Below, one piece after another: positions 25,470 to 38,180 of a stretch of DNA of 64,000 bases. The translations under genes and the position numbers were made by a program. The notes beneath the pieces were generated by a model that was given only the letters and a program-made list of their open reading frames with translations, ran no database searches and was not told where the DNA came from. Each line of letters starts with the position of its first letter. The first letter of the stretch is position 1. The stretch is from Lateolabrax maculatus (taxonomy: Eukaryota > Chordata > Actinopteri > Acropomatiformes > Lateolabracidae): the NCBI GenBank assembly GCA_031216445.1, contig CM062216.1, forward strand, positions 10,319,001-10,383,000, given 5' to 3'.

Positions 25470-26293
25470 CTCAGGAAGACGTTTTTTTTAATTCATCCAG
25501 CCATATATATTCAAGCAGATTATCCGAAGTTAACTCTACACATGTCTGGGTGGCAGTTTGTTCACAGTTCCTCAGTTTTTGCCTATATGCTTTGGCACCA
25601 GCTCATAGGCAGGGAGGATGGTGGCTTTCACAGTATCATCATTTAAGATGTCTTCAATTGTCAAGGAGGTACACACCTCTTGAGCTTTTCCCACCAATTT
25701 AATAGTATAAGAGGCCACACACACACACACACACACACACACTTTTTGGCCAGTGTAGTATAGCGGCATACATTCAATTGCATTAAAGTACGATTCTACC
25801 TGTAAAAAGGTGGGACTAGTTTAATGTGCCTACTTACATCAAAGCTGTGGTGTGGGGGCTTGGGAAGTGTGACTGAGTGGCTCCAGGACTGGCAGCTACG
25901 GCGGCTCCCCGCTCCATCTCCAGAGCTTTCACCTTTAAATGCATGGTTTCCACCTCCAACTCCAGGTTCCTCACCTCCACCTCCTTGATACGCAGTGTTA
26001 ACCTCAGTTCCTCTGCAGTCCTGTCATGCCATGCTGGACAGGGAGATCATGGAGTGGGGCAGGAATACCAGCTAGTTCAACCCAGCTTAACTCCACCTGT
26101 GGGAGCTGGCTTACCAAACACAACCTTTTCAATCAGCCTTTCATGCAGGAGCTCTTTTAACTCCTTTTTCTTAACTTTATTTATGGGCACATGCACAAAA
26201 AAAGGAATTTGCAATCAAAATTAAATCAGCTTTCTTACACCTCTAATCTGAATCCTCAGTCGTATTCATGGTAAACTCAAATTGGAATTCCAT
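25470..26293 (-). pseudogene. Ty3/Gypsy gag fragment, decayed
   Basis: Starts at an ATG at 26293 (MEFQFEFTMNTTEDS), interrupted by a stop a few codons later, then continues KKADLILIANSFF and KELKELLHERLIEKVVFG. A charged coiled-coil-like stretch follows (LRLTLRIKEVEVRNLELEVE and onward), then a gag core segment LVGKAQEVCTSLTIEDILN and AYELVP (about 25,590-25,690). A shift in frame follows AYELVP. These are features of fish Gypsy gag proteins. A CA microsatellite (25715-25742) has expanded inside. No CCHC knuckle is seen; the sequence passes into integrase at about 25,450. Confidence 0.8.
25715..25742 (+). repeat. (CA)n microsatellite inside the gag fragment
   Basis: Uninterrupted 28-base CA run. 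It lies between two gag-derived segments, so it arose or expanded after the retroelement inserted. Confidence 0.95.
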
Positions 26294-26375
26294 TTTGCCA
26301 CCCATTCAAAAGAAAAAATTGCCAACCAGAAAAGCAGAAAGAAAAAGGCAAACACAACGGAAAAGGACAAAGGAA

Positions 26376-26393
26376 ATCCCGGATGTGCCCCCA
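26376..26393 (-). other. Retroelement primer-binding site, tRNA-Pro type
   Basis: The minus strand reads TGGGGGCACATCCGGGAT. This differs at two positions from TGGGGGCTCGTCCGGGAT, the site complementary to the 3' end of tRNA-Pro. It sits immediately inside the LTR end and about 80 bases before the gag ATG, the expected place. Confidence 0.8.
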
Positions 26394-26398
26394 ATTTA

Positions 26399-26901
26399 TG
26401 TTATTTCCCCGGTTCCGACTCCCTAGAAAGACCAGCAGCACGGTATGACTCACAATACCAAATACAAACAGTTTATTTATTTCAGGAGGTGAGCAATGGC
26501 CAAAACAACAAACCAAAATCCACTAGTTAAACCCTAAACTTCCCTAACAAAAAAAAAGTCTCTAACCTGAGCTCCCTAAAACCAGAAAACAAACAAAAAA
26601 AGGTTCAACAACAAAAGAAAAAGGGCTTCTCACTCCTACTGTGCTCTATATTTACAGAGTTCCATGAGATTACAAACAATTTATCAAATTATTAAAAACA
26701 GACAACAAACTCACTACTTACTCACAGATACTGAGTTTCACAGACCGACTACACAGATTACAGATCTAACTCTGTTACTCAGAATACTCCTAAAACAGAT
26801 TCACCATGCTGCTCTTTTGTTGGCAGAGGGAGAGACCATGTTAATGTCAGCTTGGATTTAAAAAGTCTGACATCATCACCCCTTTTTTTTTACCTGAAAC
26901 A
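26399..26901 (-). repeat. 5' LTR of the Gypsy element
   Basis: Inferred LTR on the minus strand: begins TGTTTCAGG at 26901 and ends ACA at 26399, a few bases before the primer-binding site, giving about 500 bases with TG...CA ends. No second LTR copy was found to the left, so the ends rest on the PBS position and the TG/CA dinucleotides. Open frames inside it are spurious. Confidence 0.65.
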
Positions 26902-27934
26902 GTAAGTAGCAAAACAATGCTGCTGTTTCCAAGGTCAAGATGAACTCCCAATCTCAAAGTAAGGAAACATTAAGAGGCTACTATTGTTCCTATTGGTTTT
27001 AACTACATCTTTGATGTGTGTCGGGCAATATGTTTGTGTCTGCTGGCTGCTACTTTCTGCAGTTTGGTGCCAACTGTGAAGTATTTTGTTGAGCTTATTT
27101 TTCTTTTGGTTGTTGTTTGGCATGTCCAGTATGATGCATTCATTTTGTTGATTTAGATAGGGAAGTATTGGAAATGTTTTGGGCCTACGTGATATGTATC
27201 TCTGTTTGTTGTAGCTGTTGTTTTTATGGGTTCGCTGTTGTCTTGCTGCAGACTTGGGTCTGTAGTGGAGGAAATACTGTGTGCTCATATCATATCACAT
27301 ATCATAATCACATCTAAACTACTGAGCTTCTGTTTTGCGGTACAGACTCCTGCTATATTCATCTGCCAACCTTAATCTCAGAGTCATGTACTGATGGTCA
27401 TCTGCAGCTTATCATCGCTTCATAACATTTCATAAGCGAAGACTATCTGCTACAAGTCATGAATATTGAGATACTGCTACCAATTATCTGCTTCATAGCT
27501 GAGGTGTTGCAGCCTGGTGCATATCAGGTGGAATCTGGTGTTTAGATTAGTTTTCCCGTCCCGAAAGAATAGACAGTGTTCGGCTCTTTATTTAATGCAG
27601 TATTGTATATAATGCAGTATATGTTGGAAGTTTATTATTGATGTTACCCACTCTCTGCTATGCTAGGCTTGGTGCATGCGGGGAGTGATGATCCTGCAAG
27701 CCACGTAACAACAGAGTGCTGTGTATTCACATAATAAATCCAGTCAATGTGAGCCGGCACATGAAACTACAGTCAAATATCAATATTGAATGAATCACAT
27801 TAAAAACTCCACAAATAATATGCACACATAAACCAGTGACAGAAACGTAAATCTCTTCCATATATATGTGTATTCTCTTTATCTTCTCTTTATCATGTTT
27901 CCTATTTCTCTAAAAACATTGCAATGCTCTGTGT
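26902..27934. other. Flank of the Gypsy LTR, no recognised gene
   Basis: A 117-codon minus-strand open frame at 26935-27288 is Asn/Gln/Lys/Ser-rich with no domain and looks like a chance frame in T/G-rich DNA. Nothing else recognised. Confidence 0.5.
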
Positions 27935-28595
27935 AGGGCTGCAGCTAACAATTCTTTTTAATATTGAGTAAATTGCAAATCATTTTCTTGATCATTTGGT
28001 TAATGACGATGAATCATTTTGGTTATAACCTCTCAGAAAATAGCTTCCAGGTCCCTCCCTCTCCCTCTCATCTGCCCCTCCGCGGATTGATCGAATCAGC
28101 GGCATATCACCCGATTCTGACTCTGTCTCTGATTAGTGATGTTGATGCCAGGTCTGAACAGGGCCAAAGTCATGAACTACACTCCAAATAGACAGAGATG
28201 TTGTTTGTTTCTCAGCCATTGTGTACGCCAAGCTCCTGAAGCCCTGAGGTGAAGCTATTGAGCTCAACTGCGCAAGCACAGGGGAGGGAGGCTGAGCAGC
28301 GCGTGATGGAGCAGCGATTGACACCGAGTTAGAGACTCCTCCTGCTCTGATTGGTTGTTTTCATTCAGGTGTGGTGGATTTTTGCAAATGCCTTTAGGAG
28401 CACCAGGAGGAGCCAGAGGAACCAGATTGTTTTTTCACAGATTATTTGCCTCATGTATTACTGTCTGGATATAGTGACCGTTTCAGCAAATATGACAAAA
28501 ACTTGTTTTTATAAAAGTTATCTACTACACCTTTTAAAGAGAAAGCTACTGACCATTGACTAATTGATTAATCACCTAATTGTTTCAGCTATTGT
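27935..28595 (+). mobile_element. Short inverted-repeat DNA element, interrupted copy
   Basis: The left end AGGGCTGCAGCTAACAATTC and the AT-rich body through CAGAAAATAG (28034-28043), plus a right part from about 28,545 (GACTAATTGATTAATC, ending TTTCAGCT), match the two ends of a common teleost element. It has complementary ends (GGGCTGCAACTAAC-type and its inverse). The middle is displaced by a separate repeat at 28044-28535. A second, internally deleted copy lies at 61469-61624. Confidence 0.65.
28044..28535 (-). mobile_element. Interspersed repeat inserted into the element above
   Basis: Minus-strand reading begins TAAAAGGTGTAGTAGATAAC and continues AAACAAGTTTTTGTCATATT, GCTGAAACGGTCACTATATC and a GC-richer tail. 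I recall these segments from many teleost intergenic sequences. It interrupts the body of the flanking inverted-repeat element after CAGAAAATAG. Right boundary good; left boundary approximate. Confidence 0.6.
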
Positions 28596-31500
28596 ACCAT
28601 TTACAATGTAGAAATGCCTTTGAATAAATAAGAGCATGTATTATTTCTGGAGTAAATAAAGTAAAAAAAAAAATACACCATATGTGCAACTACAGTAGTC
28701 ATTTTAAGTACAGAAGTTCCCCACACTATAAACGTTCAACTTAATAGTAAGTGTGTTTGTGGATTGTCTCATTCATGCAAGTGTGACTATTTTGTGTGCG
28801 TGCGTGTGTTTATAAATGAAGCCCCCCACAGTCTCTGTCTGATATGATGAATACTAATATGTAAAAAATAAAAATAAAGCTATACTGTCATATCAGTGGA
28901 GGGGATAATGTATGTAACTACAGTTTGTATAACTTTGATTTCTTAAGTGCTAAGTTGAGCCTTCATTATGCTTTCATCATCGGCTCCTGATAGACTGAGA
29001 GCTGACACAAAATTGTTCCATTTGTTGCTTTGAAGAACAGCAATGTTTCACTAAATGTGACCAAAACGACTTTAAACTCTCCTCTACATTATTATGCCAT
29101 TATCATGCAGTGGAAAATACCTCATGTAATCATCTTTGACACATAATTGACCCCATGAGGAACTTTATATTTCTGAAATAGAAAAGGTGTAAAACCTAAA
29201 CAGTTTTAATGAACTTTTTTTTGTGATCTCAGGACATTTCCCTTTATGCTCAGAGCATCTTTTACGCCTTTTTAAAAATAGACTAGAGAAACTATCACTA
29301 ATGGATCCAAGAGCAATAAATACAGTATTCAGTACAGCTGCAGAAGACAGAGAACAGCCTGAAGGATTTGTTTCCATAATTGCCACCCAATTAATGAGCT
29401 AGGGCCTAACTAAAACAGTGTGTCCTGCAGCAGTTTCATCTACTGTGTCCTCAAATTCGAGCAATATTTAGTTGTGCCTAAATTCAAATGACACATGTCC
29501 TTTGGAAGATAAACAGTCCCTTTTATTAGTTTATTCTGCTGGCCCAGTAATTCCTGCTTTTTGTGGTGTGAAACAATCCCCAATGTATTACTCCGTCAAA
29601 TCAGAAAGCAACCATTTCATATTTTCAAATGCAAAATATGCAAAAGTATTTTTTAATAGCACATTTGTACTTCAATAAAAATGTTTCACATAGAACTTCC
29701 TCTTCCATATTCATTAAAGCTCCACAGTGGAGGCCTTACAGTTAGGAAAGTGTCAACAGGGTTGCTGGTTCAAATCTCAGACAAGCTTGGAAAATCAGGG
29801 CTGGGAAGTGAATGAATAACACTCGTTCCTTCTGCTACCATTAAGCTACTGCTGGGACGAAGTGACTGGAAGTCATTGGTTAATCATGAATGTGTGAAAG
29901 TACAAGAATGTGAGGTTTCCATATAGTAAATATGTAATATTTTTTTATGTAATTTCAAAATAATTTCAGATTTTTTTTTACAATGAATGTTGACATAATT
30001 TCAGATAAACATTCAAATACATAGCAAAGAAGAGTTTTGCTTGAATTAGTCTACCTTCCATTGGCAGTAAAGACAGTAATGGCAACTGCTACTTGTTTGG
30101 GTTCCAGCAGATATCTTTGGAATGTTTTATTTATTATAATTTATTATAGATTGCTATTATTATTCATTATTTATTATTGCCTCCTCATTACGTGTGCATT
30201 AGCTTTAATGTCTGGCTTGTAATTCACAGGGTTACCAAAATGTGTGCTACGCTGAAGGTACGGATTGGTTTTTAAATATGTTACCTAGAGTTCAAACTTT
30301 TCTCTGGCATAAATTTAAAAATCACTCAGACGTGTGGGGTTTTCATGAAATTTCTGTGACAGACAACTGAAAATGATCTCTTTTGTCAGATCACAACTGT
30401 TAAGTGAAATAATAAATTATCAATATACAAACAGCTGTCTGAGTAAAGGCTGGGCAAGGCTCTTTCATCAAGTTGTTGATGACTGAAAGGCTTTATTTTG
30501 GTTTGCCAAGTCCTTCACTGATTTAACTTTATTTAGCAACAGCTGACATGACCTCACTCTCTGTTGTCATTTTAACAGGTGAAAGTAACAGTTGGCCCAG
30601 GCTAAAAATTAGAAGCTACTTGCCGAATGATAACAGCATTGTTACAGTCTGAGTTTATAGCAAATGCATGTATTTTGCCGACCCGGGTGTCAGAGCAGAG
30701 TCAATCTCCAGTGCGACCAAATCATTTTTCACATTCACACACTCTAATCTGTGCTTGCATATGCAGCCAAATGCTTCCAGGGTGGAGCCCAGCTGTGGTA
30801 AAGGAGAGCAGTGCTGCTACACTAGCAGGCAGAGGTGACAAAACATAGTTGAGTACGGCAAAGAAATGATCGTCTTTTCTCGGTCGGTACTGACTATAGA
30901 CAGTAACGACCCATTCAATTATGCCCGGGTTGGCCCTGTCACCAATGACAGGGGATCAGATTGTCATTATTGCGTATTGAATTATTGCATATTGCCACAG
31001 GAAAATGTGTTGTCCAGGTTGTACAAAATGAAGATGACTCAAAAAATGTTTTTTGCTTGTTATCTGCTTTTTTAATGAGAGGACAGATTTATAAATAGCC
31101 AAGCAGCGACATTGGCATTGGACAATATTATAGATCATTGTTTTGATGCACTGTTTACTTCTAGTGTGTTATTGAGAGCAGGCCAACATCCACACTATGC
31201 TGCACTGTGTATAATTTAAAAATCCTTAACTAGAGGACAGACAGAGTATGTGCCTTAAGTAGCCTATATACAGATGCATGAAAGACAGAGGGTACAGATC
31301 TCCGTCAGTACTCTATGCAATGTAGCAGATAAAATAAGACAATGTTGCGTCTAATGTTAGGACAGTATGTATCATAAAGTGGGTTCAACGATCTCAGAAC
31401 CCATCGACTATCGTTTGACGAGGATTTAGCCTCTGTGGGCAAGGGTCAATATTTCGTGACTTCTGGTGTATCCAGCGTATATATGGATAACGGATAACAG

Positions 31501-34056
31501 ATATCCAGGCCAAGAGTTGCCCTTCCGTGCACCAGTCATCGTTAGGTCCAGACGACATTTCGGCTAATCTCTACAGATTATGAATGCAGATAAATTTAAA
31601 ATTAAGATAATAGAAAGCTAAATCAGTGTCAGACGACAACCGATGGGTTCCAAGATTGCATTTCGACCAATGTGTTCCACCTCTTTTGCTCTCCACACAG
31701 ACTTTTTACCTGTATGCATCCAAAGCCTACTTAAACGTGATTGGTCAATACTTCTTGGATTACAAACAGACTACAAATGGAAACCAAACCACTTCTGATA
31801 CCAAAACCTGTAGGAGGAAAGGAGCACCTTTGCCTACAGATTCTGCATTCACATGCAGATATTTGTTTATAGAGATTACGGGTTTAGTAACATACTGTAT
31901 AATGTTTTAATTCTTTTAAAAAGGTCAGTAAAGTGCGTTCACAGTCCTGGGTTACTTTTATTAAAATCTTGTCATTATGCAACATCATTTTTCCCTCACT
32001 AGATCAATGACCAACGCAGGTGCAGGTGAATAATAAGGAAGCCAGCATCTGTTTTGTGAAGAAATGTTTCATCTCTAACTTCCTTTTTAATTTGCCACAA
32101 AGCTGAGTAAGCAACATGCTCTCTGGGTGGAAAAATATCTTCCAGGCATTCCCAACTGGAGTGAGAATCTACAGTAATCTCTCGAGGTTGCTGCCTGTCA
32201 TATTTCTGTAATTCTTGATGGGATTCATATGCTGTGAACGATTCAGATTGAGCGTGGCAGTTCCGAAAAACTGCAACATCAAAGCTCAATGCCTGGTTGC
32301 TTCAGCTTCAATACATGCAAATTAAGGTTTGCTCCATCCCTCTGAGATACTGAACATTTCCCTGTGAACTAAAACAGGCCTGCCTCACCTTTCTCAAACA
32401 GTGAAGAGAACAAAAACATTAATTGTGGCATTACTTCAAGAATCTTTAATAGGATCTATTCAATTGGGCCTAAATACGCTTCCTTCATTTATATGACACC
32501 TTAAAGTGCAACTCAGAAACACAAAAGTGATCAGATGAGAAAAGGTTTGCCTGATATAGAGCCCTAGGATGTAAATGACTTCAGCTAATTGCTGCATTTA
32601 GAAACCCAGTGTGGTTGGAAAAAAGGAGAGCAATTGGAAGGAAGGCATGAGCTGCAGGTGCGATGGAAAAGGCTGAAGTGTGATGTCTATTTCCTTTGTA
32701 AGAAAAGTGCAATACTGAAAGCAAATGTGCTGCTTCATTTTCATTAAGATGATGTGTATATCATCAAGTCTGTGTGTATACCGCAACTACAGATGCTACT
32801 ACTACTGCACTCACTCCTGTTAAACCATCATGCTATTTCCCCCAAATGATGCAGACAAAAAACAAATATGTCATCTTGTTACTGAAATATGTCATCTTTG
32901 ACAGTGTTGTAAATCTCTTTCTTATGTTTGTCCAAGGATAATGTGAACATCAGCAAAAATCCTTTCAGCTTGTTTTTGGTGCTTGAAATGTTTGTTTGTG
33001 CAGGTCTGTGCAGAATGTAATGTGCACCGATGTTTGAGGAATGCATAATTTCAATATAACTAAAATTTATATTCACACAATCTTTGTGACACATTTACTG
33101 GCGATAGTAGCATGAGAAAACACATCATTGCAATCTTTCATTTCCAGCTTCCAGTGTTTTCAGATCACTGCAGCAGTTCACACTATTACAACAGGTATCT
33201 GTGAGCTGTTTAACCATTTAGATAAATGATTGAGTTATCCTGACTGGACCCTGGAGGTTCAATTACGTAGATCTATTCATCGTCTAAATGGAAAGTATTG
33301 ATTGAATTGACGTTAATGCAGGGATGTGAGGATTGCAGACAGAAATTAGTCGTGAGCCGTCGGATATACCACTAAGTCTGAAACGTTTTTCTCCCCAACA
33401 ACTTTCTAACTTTGTAAACATGAAGTGAAAGAAATGAGCTGTTTTGCAAATGGACATACAGCACATGAAACAGCTTTGGGAAATTAAATTTCGAATATCC
33501 CTCGTTTTTGTTTGAATTTGTCGAAAGAAAGAGGAGAAGGAAGACAACAGAGTGCTTTTCGATGTGCTCCGTCTGATGATTGGTGGCATGCTAACCTACC
33601 AACTGTAGGTTAAATGAACAGCAATTCTATCTGAAGTAAAAGAAGATACTGGCATTGTTTTACAAAAAATAAAAAACACCTTTTCACCACTTCAAGTCAT
33701 CAGATTATTAAGAAATCATAAAATGTAAGGGTATAAACAGTGAAATGGAAGCCTTTCAAGGTCGTATTTTTGCCTTTAATCTGAATAAAGCCTGCACGCA
33801 TCAGATTTATCTGCTTTGTTCTCCACTTCTGTTGCCTACATAATTGGAATGAACTCAGCTCATTAAAGACATAAGCAGTTGCTTTAAGCTTGATGACTGA
33901 GTGGTACTCAAAAACAGAAATTTTACAAGGTTAAAATCAGCAGTCTGGAGCTGTAAATTGTCTGAAAGGAAACGTGTTGGGTGAAATAGAGGCCATTAGA
34001 GATACAGTTTCAAGAAGTCTTGTTGGTAAAAAAAAAAAAATTCAATGTTTGACATT
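28596..34056. other. Non-coding stretch with one SINE-like element
   Basis: AT-rich DNA with no recognised gene apart from the SINE-like element listed separately. Open frames (for example 31626-31910 plus, 31999-32289 minus, 33284-33589 minus) have no recognisable product. Confidence 0.5.
29715..29905 (+). mobile_element. Probable tRNA-derived SINE
   Basis: A B-box-like GGTTCAAATCT (29767-29777) follows GGTTGCT-type sequence, then GGAAAATCAGGGCTGGGAAG and TGAATGAATAACACTC. This tRNA-like head followed by a non-tRNA body resembles a teleost SINE. The A box is weak and the right end uncertain. Confidence 0.5.
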
Positions 34057-34464
34057 GACAAGCTGAACTAATTTGCGTATTAGTCTGGAACCTCTCAGTT
34101 CATTTTTTGCTTCCAAGGGGCGTTATCAACGGGCGCAGACAACCAATCAGAGCAACAAAACATCGCCCTGTTTTATGTCCTGTCGGAAGTACACCAAACA
34201 CATGAAAAAACAGTCTGATTAATACTGACGTGATAGCGGATTCTACATAACGTTCCACATCAGCAGTAACCATCTTGGTTGTTTACGAAAATGCCTCAAC
34301 GGCGCTCCTCTGTTATTCATTGTATCAAACCCGCCCCATATTAGATAAACGGTTGTGATTGACCCGACACCACTGATAGAAATCTGTCTGAAGGGGAAAG
34401 GGGCCGCACACATCTGCCAGAGCAAATAAAACATGAGCTTGGAGATTTGTCTGGTTCCCAGGCA
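34057..34464 (-). mobile_element. Non-autonomous DNA transposon (TAGCCTG-ended), copy 2
   Basis: Reverse complement of this stretch aligns by eye with the element at 24188-24640: shared CTGGGAACCAGAC-type end, CTCATGTTTTATTTGCTCTG, GGCGGGTTTGATA-type and CCAAGATGG segments, and the AGACTAAT...CAAATTAGT end. Part of the middle is absent or diverged. The minus-strand open frames at 34243-34525 fall entirely within it and are not genes. Confidence 0.75.
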
Positions 34465-37400
34465 AGTTAAACTCTGGAGAATTTAAATAATTCAGCATAA
34501 CAAGTGATAAACATAACACTGACACACCTTATAAGGATGATAAGCCAAATGTGTTAGAAAATAGTTGCCTATTTACACATCCAGCAGACACAGAGCAACA
34601 TTATCCCTAATTTAGTGTTTCTAGCCACCTTACAAATGTAAGTCCCACATTCACTCTCTTTTTATTAAAAGGTGATGATATATGTCAATGGTGTGTTCAC
34701 AGCTTGTATCCAAACGATAAGCTACAGCAGCTTTAAAGCACAGTAACATCACCATTAGATAATTAAAAGCACCTAAAATGCACATTTTCTGTATACCGTA
34801 GCTCTCCAAACCAATTTCATGATGTAGAAAATGATTCTTATGTGCATTACATGAAAATAGTTCCCTCCCTGTAGTAGACCTACATAAAGAGATGTATAAC
34901 CTGCAGCAATGTTTGTTCTCATTGCTGTTCCATGGATGTGTCGGTTAATTGTAAAAGAAAAAAAAACAAAGCCAGATTCCACATAAAATTTGAGGACCTC
35001 CATTGTATCTACTATAATTAAACCATGTCGATGTGAAATATGCCTCAGTGTCAAGCATGTACAGTACAGTAGGAGCTTAAACGCTAAAGGAATATAAGAA
35101 ACTGTCTTCATATACATCTAAACTGGAGATTTCAGGCCACAAAGTGGTGTTCTTAGAATAGGTATTTTTTTCAATGTCTGTAAACCTTTTATACACTGAA
35201 TCACTATCACAAGTCTATCATTAACTGGCAGGTCCTTCAACATATTATCACACTGGTAGAGTGTTCTGAATAGATTATTCATAGTGCCTGATAACTGTGT
35301 GGGATGTCTGTGTAGGAGTGGGGATTGAAGCGAAACCCACTGAATTACCTCAAAGACAACCAACTGATGCCTTCATCACATTTACAACAGGCCCTCATTT
35401 GAGCAATCATACATTTTAAGCAGTAACTTTAGGTTTTACAACAGCACTAGTTTAACAGGAGAAAAGCTCAATAACGGAAGCTCCTTCATCATCCTCAGGG
35501 TGAAGTGAGCTAACTGAAGTGGTTTGAATCATTTGTCTCTGTCGAAAATCAAAACACCATCTCACTGTCAAGATCAATCAATACAATTTCAGTTAATCTT
35601 CAGATATGTTTTTTATTTTAATCATTTTATTGATTTAATGTCAGAAGGTAATGAAATATGTCAATCCAGAGCCCAAATGGCTGGTTGGATAAACGTTTTA
35701 AAACTCAAATACATTCTCTTTAGGATCCTTTAAATTTTAAACAAATGATTAGGCTGCATAAGCATGTAGCTCAGCAGTACTGTGAGCTTCATGCTGATTC
35801 ATCCTGTACCATGAATGTCTGTACAAAATTAAATGGGAATCCATCCTATAGTTGTTGACATACGTTAATCTGGATCAAAGTGGCGGACAGACAGATGGTG
35901 TGCCCGACCAAAAGTCTGACTGACTGACATTGTCACCACTGAGCCATGCAAGTAGCATCCACAGGACAAACGGTGACACTGTTTCTAAATTAAGTCAAAT
36001 ATCTTAAATATTACCAGCATTTCTATGCTTATTGGTGGGCATACAGTATATGCCACGATAACGATATCTCTGCAATATGTAATTATCACCCCATACATCA
36101 CCCAGGTCAATTTATTGGTCTAGCTCTAATCTTAATCTTATTTTTTTTCAAGGAAACAATTTACATAATTGATCAGTGCTACCTAATTTTTTTTAAATAG
36201 AATATGGATTAACGATACTCAGTTAGGAATGTGAACAAAAGGTTCATGCGTTTTATCTTATGTAGAGATGTAACACTCTACACCTCTACTGTACTTTGCA
36301 CTGAAACATAATGTGTGAGTTTTCCTAAATGTTCTTAACAATATTCTACTTTTTAATGAACCAGATTGAGTCAAAGTTATAAAGGATGGAACATTTTCTG
36401 CTTCAATATATGCCATTACAGCATTGCTTATTAGTATTCGTGGAGCATTTGGAGAGGCTTAAGGCTTTGTTTGAGATGTAATCACGTCTCAAAATTAACA
36501 CAACAAAAGGTTTAAGTATGATCCTTATTGGAGGTCAAATAGAGACACTCCCTGAATATTACATATGCAGGTAAAGGTGGTGGGTGACACCAAGAAGACC
36601 ATGTAGGTGCATTGAACCGGTTATCACGAATACTAATGTTAAATAGTGCCCTGAAATTCTAATTGCGTTCCTGTTAATCAACACAACTGACAACAGGCAG
36701 GGCGAGCTCTAGAGGACTGGGAGGAAATCTATTAACATACAATATGTTGTTGTGCTTGTTAAAATAATGGAAAAGCTTTGGGGTGGGGGTGGCTGGGTTA
36801 GGTGCATTGTTCTCCTCACTGTCGCTTTAGTTAATTGCAAATCTGAACCCTTTAATGCCTTTTGGAAGTTTGTACAGTTTGACAAGACTTGAACTCCACA
36901 CTCACAATGAATTGTGTCCCTGGATAATCCTAATTGAACATATATTGGCCATGCAGCTTACGTTGTTTTGGCACTTATTAATAGCACACTGAAGGAGAAT
37001 TCTAATGTGGTTTCTACAATTGAAATAAGAGATAAACAACAGTCCAGATCTGTTAGGCCTGCGGAGGCCAGTAATGCTTGACTTGTCACTACAACTCCTC
37101 TAATTGGGCCCTAGGTAAAGACAGGATGGGGCTTTAGGGACTGGCTGGCTTTATTTTTCAGATCTATTCTTATATAGCAATAGCGGTTTGGATTTGAATG
37201 TCTTTGCTCTCTAATAAAAAACGCTATGGATTGCAGTCTGCCCTAGGAAATTAGTTTTTACCAGATAACTGTATCTGCAGGTCAAAAAGCATTGAAATCA
37301 GTTCCCTCAGAAAAGACTTGAATTTAATTTAGAAATATCTTAAATATTTTTGCTTGCCTGCCGTAAACAGTGGATTGTGCATCCAGGAGGCTGTTCTGTC

Positions 37401-38180
37401 CTTTTTGTGGACTTTTTGTGAGCGCCATCAGTATCAAACTGAAACATAAAGACTCATTAAAGCCTCTGCTGGATTATACAGTATGTAACAGAGCAAACTG
37501 AGCCTGACGTGGGTGCTCACTGCTTGTGACAGAAAGTTCACAAGGCTGGGTCCCAGGGGTGCTGTGCAGAGTGGCTTCATCACCGTGCCTCATCCTCTCA
37601 GTAGACGAGAGAGTGGCAGCCCCGAGGGAGGGCCACTCAGTCCTGTCTGCTCACTGGCCAAGGCACAGACATGTAGTGTCAGATATGTCTTTCCACTGGG
37701 TAGCCAAACTTTTGTGGTAACATGAAACTACATGACCTCTTTACCCCTTATCTCACTGTAGATTTTTGGCAGGTTTTAAAATTGCACCATTCCTGTACCC
37801 TTGGGTTCATGCGCGGACAGAGAAAGTGTGAAACTGTCACAAAGGTTGATTTAAGGGTCAAGATAAAAGGTGTGATGATGTCCTCTTTTGGCAAATACAG
37901 ACACCTTCTTTAGTGGGCGTTCAAACCAAAAATAGTACAATATTAAAAAAAAAAAAAAAAAACACAATGCAACAGGCTGGTTGGTGTGGGCGTGTTGCTA
38001 CAGGTAAGAAGATGAAAATCAGTCCAAAAGGTCCAATTTGTGTAATAAATCCATAACTTTTAAGGCTTAACAGATGTCAAAACAGCTGTTCATAGTACTA
38101 TAATAACAAGACTTCCTTTTTAAAACTCTGAAAAGTTTTATTTTACCTTGAATGTGCACTTGAATGGCCTGAATGAGACC
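34465..38180. other. Non-coding stretch, no recognised gene
   Basis: No coding exon recognised. The part from about 36,650 to 37,250 is more balanced in composition, with several CTAATTG/TTAATTG homeodomain-like motifs, and could be regulatory. A poly-A run lies at about 37,946-37,963. Confidence 0.5.

Noticed and set aside
25138..25491. Plus-strand 117-codon frame resembling a first exon of a secreted protein with TATA box and donor site
   Set aside because: The opposite strand reads as Ty3/Gypsy integrase segments (for example GQGALERFHQTLKK just to the left), so the open frame and GC richness are by-products of old coding sequence.
26935..27288. 117-codon minus-strand frame beside the Gypsy LTR
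   Set aside because: Asn/Gln/Lys/Ser-rich with no domain; consistent with a chance frame in T/G-rich DNA.
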